A stretch of DNA of 64,000 bases, from contig JAOANR010000011.1 of assembly GCA_030278955.1 (NCBI GenBank), positions 27,160,403 through 27,224,402 on the forward strand, given 5' to 3'. Positions 35,901 to 46,957 of the stretch are shown here, piece after piece. How positions within the stretch are numbered: the first letter of the stretch is position 1; every line of letters begins with the position of its first letter. This stretch comes from Hygrophila difformis (Eukaryota; Streptophyta; Magnoliopsida; Lamiales; Acanthaceae). The notes under the pieces were generated by a model. The model made no database searches, was not told the DNA's origin, and saw only the letters and a list, made by a program, of their open reading frames with translations. Both the position numbers and the translations under genes were made by a program.

Positions 35901-37012
35901 GAGAGCGAATCCAGGATATGCCAATACCAGTATTGAATGAACGGACTCCGGACCTACTTCATTGGAGATTGTCGAAAAGTGGGGAGTATTCAGTGGCATC
36001 AGCATATAAGCTACTGGATCCGGAGCCAGGAGGAGGGACGCAGTCGTGGGAATGGATTTGGAAGGTGGATATCCCTGAAAAGATAGGGATGGTGTTTTGG
36101 CTTATAGGTCATGATTCTTTGGTTATCAATGCATTGCGATTTCGCAGGGGTATTGCAACATCACCTTCGTGCTTGATATGTGGCGATGCTGAGGAATCTT
36201 GGCAGCACGCGATATTCTTATGTGCATGGGCGAAGGAATTCTGGCGGAAGTGTGGTATGGGGGATACGGCAGAGGTGAGTGTTCTCGGAAGAGGTGATTA
36301 CACTCATTGGTTGCAATTTTGGGTTCGTAAAAACAAAATGTGGTTTGTTGCCGCTGCTTGGATTGCCTGGAATGAGCGTAATTCTAGGGTGTTTAAAGAT
36401 AGTAGACATCCGACCCTCCAACTTTGGTGGGCTGCTCGTCGGTTGGCGGCAGCATTGGAGGGGACGTCGGAAGTGGAGAGGAGGCGCAGCAACCCTCCTC
36501 GGATGATAGGCTGGAATGATGGTCATGGTGAGGGCTTAGTAGTGCATGTGGATGGATGTGTTATTAGGGAGACTGGTCGTTCGGGCTATGGCGCTGTCTG
36601 TAGGAAAGGGGATGGCAGTTGGATTAAAGGGGTTGGAGGCAGGCAAGGGCGCAAGAGTATTATGGAGGTGGAGACGTATGGGATATGGAAGGGATTGTGT
36701 TTGGCGGAGGAGTGTGGGGGTGGAGATGTTGTGCTATACTGTGACTCCCTGGAGGCGGTGAATTTAGTTAAGGGAAAGGTGAGTCACTTCCACCAATTAT
36801 GGCCGATTGTGGAGGAGATAAGGAGGGTGAAGGCGAGATTGGATCGGTGTGAGATTCGACATGTGTTGCGAGAGGGGAATCAAGCGGCGGATTTCTTGGC
36901 TAAAAGGGCGACGATGTTGGAGCAATTTTTCACCACTTGGGCATATCCACCAGATGAGCTGGTTCCGATTTTGGAGCGGGATAAGGAGGGGAGGAGGTAC
37001 ATCAGACGCTGA
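32937..37012 (+). pseudogene. LINE ORF2: endonuclease, reverse transcriptase, zf-RVT, RNase H; one frameshift
   Basis: The first frame (32937-34997) opens MLFMEFTDFTLISWNVRGL, with an AP-type endonuclease ending at SDHAPL. RT starts near LLPKVDVPRSLGQYRPLTLC, with IDLAKAYDSVNWDFL and GLRQGDPLSPYLF. The second frame (from 34994) carries the RT catalytic FADDLILCSYA, then a zf-RVT domain (about 35970-36250) and an RVT_3 RNase H (VHVDGCVIRETGRSGYGAV, then HVLREGNQAADFLAKRA). The frame change lies at the G5 run 34973-34977, where a single-base slip explains it. All catalytic motifs are present. Confidence 0.93.
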
Positions 37013-37157
37013 TCTGAGTAGTGCTGTGGTTTTTCTTTCTTCGGATTCTTTCTTTTTTGTTTTCTTTGCTAGCCTTATGGCTCTGTAACCAAAAAAAAAA
37101 AAAAATTCCGGACTTGCTTTTAAAACTTTTTCCAACACCTATAGCTTTGCATCTCTT

Positions 37158-37240
37158 TAGCAAGCTCGGAGAAACCGTGTCTTGCTAGGGAGGTGTGGCG
37201 GTGGCACCCCGGCCTGGGTTATCAAATCCGGGGTGTTACA
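37158..37240 (+). other. Conserved structured LTR terminus (T1 copy)
   Basis: TAGCAAG (37158-37164) pairs with CTTGCTA (37181-37187) and encloses CGG AGAAA CCG. Then follow GTGTGGCGGTGG and a second potential stem, CCCGG/CCGGG, around GTTATCAAAT. The same layout closes every T1, T2 and T3 LTR in the window, although the rest of those LTRs differ. It sits at the 3' end of the LTR in the sense fixed by the TATA box. Confidence 0.75.
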
Positions 37241-37346
37241 GAAAAACCCTACGGTCAAATTAGATGGAAGAACACCAAGGGAAGTAAACTTAAAGTAAAA
37301 TAAACCTACGCTGATCTGCAAGTGCAAATTGAAAACAAGATGATTA
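37241..37346. other. Remnant of older sequence between two LTR insertions
   Basis: 106 bp without a recognisable exon. It begins with the GAAAA duplication of the T1 LTR and ends with the GATTA duplication of the T2 LTR. Confidence 0.7.
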
Positions 37347-37386
37347 TGTAATACCCGAGAATTTTGCAACATAAAATAAATAAATA

Positions 37387-37417
<31 letters not shown>

Positions 37418-37920
37418 AAATAAATATAATAAATATGATAAATGAATAAAGAATCATAGAAGATGAGAAATGGAATTTCAATTAAAAAGGAATCAAGATT
37501 TCGAGAACCCGGGAAGCCGAAGACAATTTAATCGAATAAATGGTTACACGGAAACCCAACATCGATGGACTCAATAACTCGAGTCCAAACATAAATTTAG
37601 GTCCGAATAAAATTAAGATAGGAAATCGGAGCCCGAAGATACCCCGGAAATTCGAATCCGGGAACATAGAGGGATAGAAGTCCGAAAGAGAGGAGGAAAC
37701 GCCCGACGGATCGCACGACCCCGCCCGGACCGAAGTCCAGGCGAAGCCGGCGTGGTGGCGCGCGGTCGAAGAGGGTGGAGCGCGCCACGACCGCGCCACG
37801 CGACAGATTCGCCCGTTGCGTGAATCTCTCGCCCGAACGCGGATTTTTCGACTTTCGGTTGAACATCTTCGACTCTAGACTCTTAGGGTCAGATCTTGGA
37901 TGCCCTAGGTCTTAGATATC

Positions 37921-37928
37921 TATAAATA
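37921..37928 (+). promoter_or_regulatory. TATA box of T2 LTR
   Basis: TATAAATA lies about 575 bp into the LTR. It is conserved at 63112-63119 (+) and 61661-61668 (-) in the other T2 LTRs. This fixes the transcription direction and places the hairpin array about 1.3 kb downstream, inside the presumed transcript leader. Confidence 0.7.
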
Positions 37929-39219
37929 AGACCTCCCAGGAGCTCCGAATACTTTTACAAAAACCCTACAACTCTCTACACGTTCGAAAACCCTAATCCC
38001 GGAGTCATCGGAGGCACGGAGGCACTCAAAGACTGTATCTTGGACGAATTTCGGAGACCCCCGTTGCTGTGGTAAGCCTTGATCCATTCTTTTCCATATG
38101 TGATTCGAAAACGAATCCTAAATTCGATCTTTTTCTATTCCAAACCCCCGATCCGGATCGAGAGCGAAGAACCCGACAAACGGAGAGGATAAACGGTGGA
38201 CTGGAAGCCACGCCTTCGAAATCGATGATCCCGGACGCTCAAAAATCTGTAAGTTAACGCTTACTTTGGTTTTGGGTTGTTAAAAGATTCGAACATATAG
38301 ATCTAATGGAACCCTACCTAAAATCTGTCTACACCGGCGCAACGCTTTTATTGAATTTATTCGGACCCCTTAAAACATTCAAACGAGAAAACTTAAAATA
38401 CGAAAAATATTCCTAAGACACTAATCTAGCTCTTGTAAAAATTTCATAATTTTTCATCGTGTTTCGATATCCGAAAACGATCGTAAACGAGCCTGCTTTA
38501 GATTTAGATCTTGAAACGATGATAGATTATTTCTTCGAACTTGTTGGTGATTTCTACCTTAGATCTAGACCGATCTAGGCTTGGTGTTGAACATAAGAGT
38601 TGTAGATCTATACGTTATAAATACCTCCGTAAAATTTCAGAAATTTTCGTAACGATTTGATATAAGAAATCCACCCCAAACCGAACTGGTTTAAAATCGG
38701 ATCTTGAAAACTGGACAGAACATAGATTCGAACTTGTTGACGTTTTTGACTAGAGTTCTAGGCCGAATTAGATCTTTAGCCGAACATGAAAGTTGTAGAT
38801 AATTGTCTTAAGATGATCTCTGTAAAATTTCATCAAATTTAGAGTTCATTTGCTATGGTAGATCTCGAAACTTTTAAACTGCTGTGTGAAAACACGGACA
38901 GAATTTTGATCCGACGAAAATTGACGTTGTTGACCTGTTTCGGTATCTTGGATCGAAAAAGTTAAAACACAAAAGTTGTAGATCTCGACGTTTTGGAGTC
39001 AGTCGTGAAATTTCGTAATTTTTGAAATTAAATCTGATTTTAGACGAATTTTAGAGTAAACTGTGGTTGACCGAGTCAAAACTTGAAATCTTGTTGAAAC
39101 GGTGAAATTAGCCTTTGAGGTTGAAACGGATAGAAATTTTTGAAATATGATACACGAAACGGGAAGATTAAAATATTGCGGGTTATGACTAAGCTAGATA
39201 CTGTCAATGTTCTCTGCGG

Positions 39220-39383
39220 CTTGGGACATAAGAGCCCAAGTGTATGTCTAGGTTGACGTAAGAGCCCTAGCGAAACACTGATCGTATGGCTAGCGGACGG
39301 ATTAACTCTAATTAAAAGATCGACCATGATACCTGTGGACATAAGAGCCCAGGCGTAAGGCTGGCGGACATAAGAGCCCTAGC
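39220..39383 (+). repeat. Micro-hairpin array in T2 solo LTR
   Basis: Four hairpins share the loop core (G)ACATAAGAGCC or ACGTAAGAGCC. They are 39220-39240 (stem CTTGGG/CCCAAG), 39248-39270 (CTAGG/CCTAG), 39332-39353 (CCTG/CAGG with an inner GG/CC) and 39360-39383 (GCTGG/CCTAGC, one G-T pair, one bulge). The stems are unrelated in sequence but each is complementary. Confidence 0.8.
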
Positions 39384-40019
39384 GGTGGTGATCTGTAAAA
39401 GAATCGAAATGAGACATCGATAAGGGAATCCAATTAAGTCCTTGATAATTCGTGTTTTTAAATTATGGCAACTTATTTAATTACGTTGCAAGCTATATTG
39501 ATGATCTTATGAATCCATGTCTTCTAAATTATGCGATTACATGAATTGTTAAATTATGCACATGTTTTCATTAAATTTTAATAAAGGCTTTGAAACCTCA
39601 TAATCTTGTACATGTTAACTTACTCAGCACGTAGTGCTGACCAAACTATTTTTATTTCTTTTTCTTCCAGAGTTGAGAATTATGCATCGTCATATGCATA
39701 CACGGGAAGCTTGGGATGATATATTATTTTGAATTTTTGTATTAGACTAGATCTTGCATGAACAGGCCTGTTTAACCCGTGATTAGGCCATGTTGGCCCT
39801 ATATTTAAATTCCGCTGCATTATACTTACGTAAATATTATTTTCCGCTGCAACTTTGATGTATTATTTTTAAATTATATATGAATGGGCTGTTTGAATAT
39901 TTTAAATTCTGAAAAACCATAGCCTTGCATCTCTTTAGTAAGCTCGGAGAAACCGTGTCTTGCTAGGGAGGTGTGGCGGTGACATCCCGACCTGGGTGAC
40001 CAAAAACCGGGGTGTTACA

Positions 40020-40679
40020 GATTACATACTTGACAAAATTTTCAATAGACTCCTAAAAAAAAATAGGATATTCAGTTTAAAAATGGTAAAAGCAGGAGAA
40101 TAATGTTGGCAAGCTATATTTTCCAGAAAACTACAATGTGTAATTTTGTGTATATCACATGCATATACCCTGCAATAAAAATCAACAATGTGCTTGAAGG
40201 ACACTCTGCTTTGATAAATTCATTAACAAGAATGAGTTACATTGTTTACATAACATGAAAGAAAGATATGATAAGGAAGTGGTTTCATAAACAACGCAAT
40301 CGGCAACTATAGCCACTCAAGACTATCCAATCGGTCTGGCGTGCAACATTTCAGCATATAGGTTCAGGCAATCACTATGGTATGCATGTAAAATAAATAC
40401 TCCCTTCGTTTCCTTTTACTTGCCCCGTGTTCCATTTTGGGTATGTCTAAATAGTTGCCCCATTTCCTTCTTTGGTATATTTTTCATCTCACTTTCCAAA
40501 ATATTATATTTTTAGTCTCATTCCACTAATAAAATGTCTAATTTGTCTTTCTTCTTTATCATAACAACTAAAAAGAAACTGAAGGACTAAATATCTGCTT
40601 AACAAGGAAGTCTCCCTGGAACGTAAAACATAATATCCAGATTAAGTGTACAAAAAAAGAACAAAATAGTAATGCTCAA
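40020..40679. other. Older spacer between T2 insertions
   Basis: No exon is recognised. Around 40399, TACTCCCTTCGTTTCCTTTT resembles the left end of a Stowaway-type MITE; no matching right end could be fixed, so this is weak. The stretch ends with CTCAA (40675-40679), the left target duplication of the 21.5-kb T2 element. Confidence 0.4.
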
Positions 40680-42986
40680 TGTAACACCCCAGTTTTTGGT
40701 CACCCAGGTCAGGATGTCACTGCCACACCTCCCTAGCAAGACACGGTTTCTCCGAGCTTGCTAAAGAGATGCAAGGCTATGGTTTTTCAGAATTTAAAAC
40801 ATTCAAACAGCCCATTCATATATAGTTTAAAAATAATATATCAAAGTTGCAGCGGAAAATAATATTTACATATATAATGCAGCGGAATTTAAATATAGGG
40901 CCAACATGGCCAAAATAGGGTTAAACAAGCCCGTTCACGTAATTTCTAGTCTAACGCAACATTTAGAAATAATGTATTTCCCAAAATCCCCATGTATACA
41001 TATGATGATGCATATTCTTCGGCTCTGAAAGAAAAAGGGAAAAACATGGTTTGGTCAGCAAAACTTGCTGAATAAGTTAACACATGCATGATTATAGGGT
41101 TTCAAAGTCATTAATTAGATTTAAAGAAAACTTGTGCATAATACCCCATAATTTAATTCATTTATCTAATAATAATTTAGTTGCGTAATTTAAAAGACAG
41201 GGAATCCATAAGATCATAAATATAGCTTGCAAAATAATTAAATAAATTGACATAAATTTAAAAGCACAATTTAACCGGAATTTAATTTAAACAAATGTCT
41301 CGCTTCGTTTCTTTCACAGATCACCATCGCTAGGGCTCTTATGTCCGCCAGCCTTACGCTCGGGCTCTTATGTCCACGAGTATCTTGGTCAATCTTTTAA
41401 TAGGTTCATTACGTCCGCTAGCCATACAATCAATATGTCGCTAGGGCTCTTACGTCCACTAGACATACACCTGGGCTCTTATGTCCCAAGCCGTAGACAA
41501 AATTGACTGTATCCAGCTTAGTCATAAACCCCAATGTTTTAATCTTCTCTTTGTTTAGAAAGACCAATTTCCCAAATTTAGTAAATTTCTCAAAATATAC
41601 TATTCAGGACGCTATTCGCTCCGATATCATTTAAAATTCGTTTCAACAAGATTTTCAAGATTTGACTTGGTCAAAACCACAGTTTACTTCAAAATTAACT
41701 AAAAATCGGTTTCAAGTCCAAAAATTCTGAAATTTGACCAGTGTCTCGAAAACATAGAGATGAACAAGTTTCATGTTTTAAATTTTTCGATCCGAGATAC
41801 GGAAGTAAGTCAAAAACGTCGATTTTTAACAGGATGATAATCTGTCCGAATTTCAACACAGCAGTCTCAAAATTTCAAGATCTACCATAGCAAACTAACT
41901 CCAAATTTGAAGAAATTTTACAGGGAAGATTCTTAAGACATATATCTATAAGTTTCATGTTCAACAGAAGATCTAATTCATCCTATATCTATTGACAAAA
42001 ACGCCTACAAGTTCGGACCAAGAATCTGTCAAGATTTCAAGATCTAAATTTAGAACAGTTCGGTTTGGAGTCGATCTCCGATATCAAACCTCAACGAAAA
42101 ATTCCAAAACTTTACGGAGGTGTTCTTAACGTATAGACCTACAATTCTTATGTTTAACACCAATCCTAAATCCGTCTAGATCTAAGGTAAAAATCAACCT
42201 CAAGTTCGGATAAAGAATCTATCACCGTTTCAAGATCTAAGTCAAAGGCAGGTTTGTTTGCGGTTGTTTTCAGATATCAAAACACAATGAAAAAATTATG
42301 AAATTTTTACAGAAGATAGATCTATGTCTTAGGAACGTTTTTTGTGTTTTAAGTTTTCCCGTTTGAACAGTTTTAAGGGTTTGAAAAAATCGTGCAATAA
42401 CGCTGCGCCGTAGGGATTTTAGTTGTGACAGATTTTACGTTCTTGATTCAAATCTTTAGATCAAGTGAATTCTAATTCTCCCAAACCTATGTAAGTATTA
42501 ACTTACCGATCTATGGAAGTTCCGGCTCGTCGATTCGGAGGCGTGGCTTCCAGTCCTTCGGTCTCCCTCCGAGATCCTTCGTTTTTCCTCAACGCGTCCG
42601 GATTGGGGTTTAGAATCAAAAAGAGGTTTAATTAGGATTCGTTCTCGAATCTTGAATGGAAAAGAATGGACAAGATCTTACCCCGGCGATGAGGGTCCCT
42701 AGATTTTCATCCAAACTCAGTCTTCTATTGCCTCCGTGCCTCCGACGACTCCGGGATTAGGGTTTGGTACGTATAGACATTTTTGTAGGGTTTTAAAAGT
42801 GTTCGGGATTGATAAAGATTGTTATTTATAGATGTGCAAGACTTATGGGACGTCCAAAGGCTGCCCCCAAGTGTCTTGAACCGAAAGGAAAGCAACCAAA
42901 GTCGGAAAATCCGGATTCGGGCGAGTAAATCGTGGAACGTCGCTGCTGTCTGATCTGGCGTGGGGTTGGCGCGCCCATGAGTAAAC
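40680..42986 (-). repeat. T2 element 3' LTR, first part
   Basis: Starts TGTAACACCCC in window orientation with the beta-type terminus (GTTTTTGGTCACC). It is interrupted near 42986 by the Gypsy insertion and resumes at 51203. Its last 283 bp (42704-42986) are also present at 51203-51485, so the two parts overlap instead of abutting. Confidence 0.9.
41329..41490 (-). repeat. Micro-hairpin array in T2 element 3' LTR
   Basis: Minus-sense copies of the T2 hairpins lie at 41329-41352 (GCTAGG/CCAGC type), 41359-41380 (stem CTCG/CGAG), 41441-41462 (CTAG/CTAG) and 41471-41490 (CTTGGG/CCCAGG with one G-T pair in sense). The second corresponds to the CCTG/CAGG hairpin of the solo LTR: same loop, different but still paired stem. 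Confidence 0.8.
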
Positions 42987-44937
42987 CCCACATCGTGCTC
43001 AGGCTCTGCGTCCTCCCCGGGAATATCTATACATAAAAACATAGCAAGGGTCAGTACAAGGTACTGAGCAAGAATAGAAGAATCGGCATAAGGGGAAACA
43101 AGAATTAACTTGATTCCCTAGAAGTATATTTATACATATAGGTGGAGATATATTCCGTTTTTAAACATTTATTAGGCATAACATAAAAATTAAACAGTGC
43201 AAATAAGTAAACATCACACCGTCCCATACCGGTGCTTCAACCACTGCAAATAAGATGAATGATGGATGATGAGATGAAATGTTATGACCTAGGATGTCTA
43301 TCTACCCTAAATGCAACACATAAGCATGCCTAGCGCGCACCTAAGTACCATGGTCGGTATTCCCTCCCATATAAGGGTCCACTCCCCTTAATGGTCGAGA
43401 GACATACCCACAGTGCCCCCGCCGCGGACACTAACAGCTGAGATTGTGGCTTACGGCAAGCGGGTCTGGCAAAGGGTCATGAGCCCTTTCCAGCCAAAAT
43501 CAGACTAGGATATAAATCCTTTTCAGTCTCAATATATCATCACAATTATTCACATTCAATTCAATCACTCATCTCGAGTGAAGTATTTTCTTTAAAATAA
43601 ATAGCTTTAAAATAGTCTGGGCTCTTTGAAATATACTACTAGTTTATAAATGATAACTTTAAAAATAATAATACATGAAAATAATAGTTTTTAAAAGAAT
43701 AATCCGGGCTCTTTAAAATAGTAGTTTTAAAATATTCCGGGGTGTGCCAAGTCCCACATATCGGCATCAACACATATCGTCATAGAAGCGAAACAAGTCT
43801 CGATCTTAACTAAGGCATAGTAGATCACCGCTAATCACAACTAAGTTCAAAGATTGTGAGCATAATGATGGTTATGGCATGCTAGAAGCATAAGAAGAAC
43901 TAAGGAAACACGAAGGACGAAGAATCGGAAAACGAGCGAACGAATCGCGCGGGCAGAAGGGGCGGCGCGCACCCCGCGCGGTTTTCTCATGAAAACCGCG
44001 CCAACCCCGCGCGGGACTCGGACGTCGTGACGTTCAATCGCGCGCTGCTCGCGCGCTGTTTGGCTAAAGGGCGCGCCAAGTGCGCGCCGACACACCAGAA
44101 ACGATGGAAATGGCGGTTTCCGGCCATTCCACCGATTATGCCCCCATTTAGGCCTATCTCTACCCTTGCCTGGTATTGAGGTGGTCCAAACTCTTCCAAT
44201 ACAGCTCCCCAACGCCTCCAAACACCAATACCAAGCTACATAACAAGAAATCAAGCTCCAAACATCAAAATTCATCCAAGAACATGATTTCTTCATCATG
44301 AAACCATTTGAAGCTCTAAAACTGAAATCATCAACACCAAAATGGTCTCAAGTACTAACCTTAGCTTCCTTCAACACTTATTCAGCTTCCAAACAAGAAT
44401 CCAAGCTTCGATTCAACACCAAAAGCAAGAATTTCTACAAACACCCAATTCTCGTCACTTCAAAAACAGCCCCCAAAATCACTTCCAAACACAAGAAAAA
44501 GCAAGGAAGATACAAGAGAAACACTTACCCCAACTATCTTTACCAAAACCCCAAGTGATTTGAGCTAGAAATCACAACTTCTCCTCCGATTTGAAGAACC
44601 CTATCTTCACCGAGAGGGAGTGACGGGAATGGAAAGATGAGGATGAAGAAATGGGTTTCCCAATGCCCAAATCAGATTTTTGAAGGGTCAAAAATGGATC
44701 CGGGTCGGGTCATGGGTCTCGGGTCGGGTCGGAATGTGGGTTAAAAGGGTTACACCACTTGTCTTGACCACATTGCACCCATTTGAGCACTTGACTCTTA
44801 TTATCTAGTGAGTTGAACTCACTTATTCCCCCACTTAAATCTTCATTCCCTACAAAATAATCCACATACCAAGTCTTTTGTTAATTAACCATAACTAAAT
44901 TAAATTAATTATGAGTTAATTAAATCGGGGTGTTACA
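42983..44937 (-). repeat. Gypsy 3' LTR, truncated at the window-left side
   Basis: Corresponds base for base to 49248-51202 (constant offset 6265). The junction with T2 sequence falls in AAAC (42983-42986), which both partners share. It contains a perfect 10-bp-stem inverted repeat, GCGCGGTTTT / AAAACCGCGC (43976-44001). Confidence 0.93.
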
Positions 44938-44951
44938 ATCTCTCCCCCTTA
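44938..44951 (-). other. Gypsy polypurine tract
   Basis: In element sense the bases before the 3' LTR read AAGGGGGAGAGAT, the usual polypurine tract for this clade. Confidence 0.85.
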
Positions 44952-44997
44952 GGATCATTCGTCCTCGAATGAAAAAGTATGGATTAGGGTCATTACC

Positions 44998-46957
44998 TCA
45001 CTGAATTGGAGTTAAGTCCAATTCGGGATAACGCCTCGCCATGCTTTCCTCTGTCTCCCAAGTGGCATCCTCTACACCATGTCTCGACCAAAGTACTTTC
45101 ACCATTTTGATCACCTTATTGCGAAGTATCTTTTCTTTAGTGTCTAGAATCGCCACGGGGTATTCTTCGTATTCTAGGTTGTCATCCAACTCCACCTCAT
45201 CCGGTTGTATAACCTTGTTAGGATCCGAGATAAACTTCCTCAACTGAGAGACGTGGAAAACGTTGTGCACCTTTCCCACCTCAGTTGGCAATTCTAACCG
45301 GTAAGCGACCTTCCCAATCTTTTTAGTGATCTCATAGGGGCCTATAAATCTGGGACTCAGTTTCCCTTTATTCCCAAATCGTCTCACGCCCCTCATGGGT
45401 GACACTCTCAAAAGTACCCAATCTCCAACCTCGAATTCAATGTCTCTCCTGGACAAATCAGCATAACTCTTCTGACGATCCCGAGCTTCCTTCATTCTGT
45501 CTCTGATCACTCGTACCACTTCCGTGGTCTGTTCAATGAGCTCAGGACCCATCACCACTCGTTCTGAAGGATCACTCCAACACAAGGGCGTCCTGCACTT
45601 TCTTCCGTATAAGGCCTCGAAAGGCGCCATACGAATACTCGCATGATAGCTATTGTTGTAGGAGAACTCCACCAAAGGTAGATGTTCCTCCCACGATCCT
45701 TGAAAATCCATCACACACGCCCTCAACATATCCTCCAAGGTTCTAATGGTCCTTTCGGTCTGTCCATCAGTCTGAGGGTGCCACGCAGTACTCATACTGA
45801 TCTGTGTCCCAAAGGCTGTCTGCAATTCCTTCCAGAACCTTGACAGGAATCTGGAATCTCTGTCGGAAATGATTTCTCGAGGAATACCAAAACGTCTAAC
45901 CACATGTTGGATGTAAGCGCCAGTCAACTGTTGCATGCTCCAGTTCAATCTCATTGGTATAAACACAGCACTCTTGGTTAGTCGGTCCACAACTACCCAA
46001 ATAGTATCAAAACTGCTCCGTGTCCTGGGTAGCCCGGTGACAAAGTCCATAGCAATGGACTCCCATTTCCAAGTAGGAACATCCAAAGGTTGTAATAAGC
46101 CTGAAGGTCTCATGTGCTCGGCTTTCACCTTCTGGCAAGTGGAACAGCTAGACACAAATTCTGCCACTTCCTTCTTCATGCCTTTCCACCAATAGTTTTG
46201 CCTCAAATTCTTGTACATCTTTACTGCTCCCGGATGTACGGAGTAAGGTGTGCAATGTGTTTCCTCCATAATTTTTTTCCTTTCAGCGCCTGATCTTTCG
46301 GAGGCACACACCAACGATCCCCAAACTTGATCATATCCTTGCTATCAATCACAAAGCCTTCCACTTTACCCTTACGAATCTGAGCTTTCAAATGCATCAT
46401 CTCTTGACTTACAGCTTGACTTAGTCTGAGCTCCTCGAGTAATGATGGCACCACCGTCATATCATTCAACCTCGCCATCGTGTCGTAAGGAACAACCACA
46501 ATACCTTCCTTGTCCAACTCTTGTCTTAACTTCCAAGGGAGAGTAATTGAATTCAGTACATGTCCTTTCCTACTTAGTGCATCCGCCACCCGGTTGGCTT
46601 TCCCTTCTATGTACTGAATACTCGTGTCGTAGTCCTGCAAAACTCTAACCACCTTCTATGCCTACCGCTCATCTTATCTGCAGTGTAGAGGCATTTAAGG
46701 TTCTTATGATCCGAGTAGATTTGACACTTGGCTCCGTAAAGATAATGCCTCCAAATTTTTAATGCATGCACAACCGCTGCCATCTCCAGGTCGTGAGTCG
46801 GGTAATTCAGTTCGTGAGGCTTCAATTGCCTAGATGCATATGGAATCACCTTGCCATACTGCATAAGCACACACCCAAGTTCCCGATAAGATGCATCTGT
46901 GTATACCTCATATTCCCCAGATTCATCAGGTAACACTAAGGCCGGAGCCTCTGTCAC
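44998..46957 (-). pseudogene. Gypsy RNase H and integrase with chromodomain-like C-terminus; frameshifted
   Basis: RNase H is at 46957-46607 ([20 protein letters not shown], then [11 protein letters not shown]). A frameshift near 46640 leads into [20 protein letters not shown]. Another in an A-run near 46270 leads into the integrase frame, 46314-44998. This has a zinc-binding H2C2 region (CSTCQKVKAEH), catalytic MDFVTGLP, SDRDSRF and TDGQTERTIRTLED (D, D, E), then VHNVFHVSQLRKF and a chromodomain-like end (PVAILDTKEKILRNKVI, then HGVEDATWETEE). Integrase inserts the cDNA, and chromodomains steer it to heterochromatin. The frame is otherwise intact. Confidence 0.92.

Larger units (their letters stand above)
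31367..37100 (+). mobile_element. L1-type LINE, nearly intact, inserted in the T1 LTR
   Basis: Two open reading frames on the plus strand are followed by an A-run (from 37091) and a probable target duplication AAAAATTC (31359-31366 and 37101-37108; the exact edge is blurred by the A-run). Length is about 5.7 kb, normal for a full plant L1. Only two coding lesions are seen, one stop in ORF1 and one frameshift in ORF2, so it is young. Confidence 0.93.
28427..37240 (+). mobile_element. T1 solo LTR (TSD GAAAA), split by a LINE
   Basis: The LTR starts TGTAATACTCGGG at 28427 and ends GGGGTGTTACA at 37240, with GAAAA directly on each side (28422-28426 and 37241-37245). Removing the LINE (31367-37100) leaves about 3.1 kb of LTR with no internal coding region. 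Its body matches the LTR at 57030-59519. The final 130 bp is shared with T2 and T3 LTRs. It carries a micro-hairpin array at 30461-30791. Confidence 0.93.
37347..40019 (+). mobile_element. T2 solo LTR (TSD GATTA)
   Basis: A 2,673-bp LTR from TGTAATACCCGAG to GGGGTGTTACA with exact GATTA duplications (37342-37346 and 40020-40024). There is no internal region. A TATA element (37921-37928) sets the sense direction as plus. It matches the LTRs of the element at 40680-62215. It contains four hairpins at 39220-39383 and ends with the beta-type terminus (TGACCAAAAACC). Confidence 0.96.

Noticed and set aside
40399..40600. Stowaway MITE
   Set aside because: Only one end-like motif (CTCCCTTCG) is seen, with no complementary right end or clear TA duplication.
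43847..44558. Open frames repeated at 50112-50823 as a duplicated host gene
   Set aside because: Both copies are the two LTRs of the Gypsy element (constant offset 6265); no protein family is recognised.
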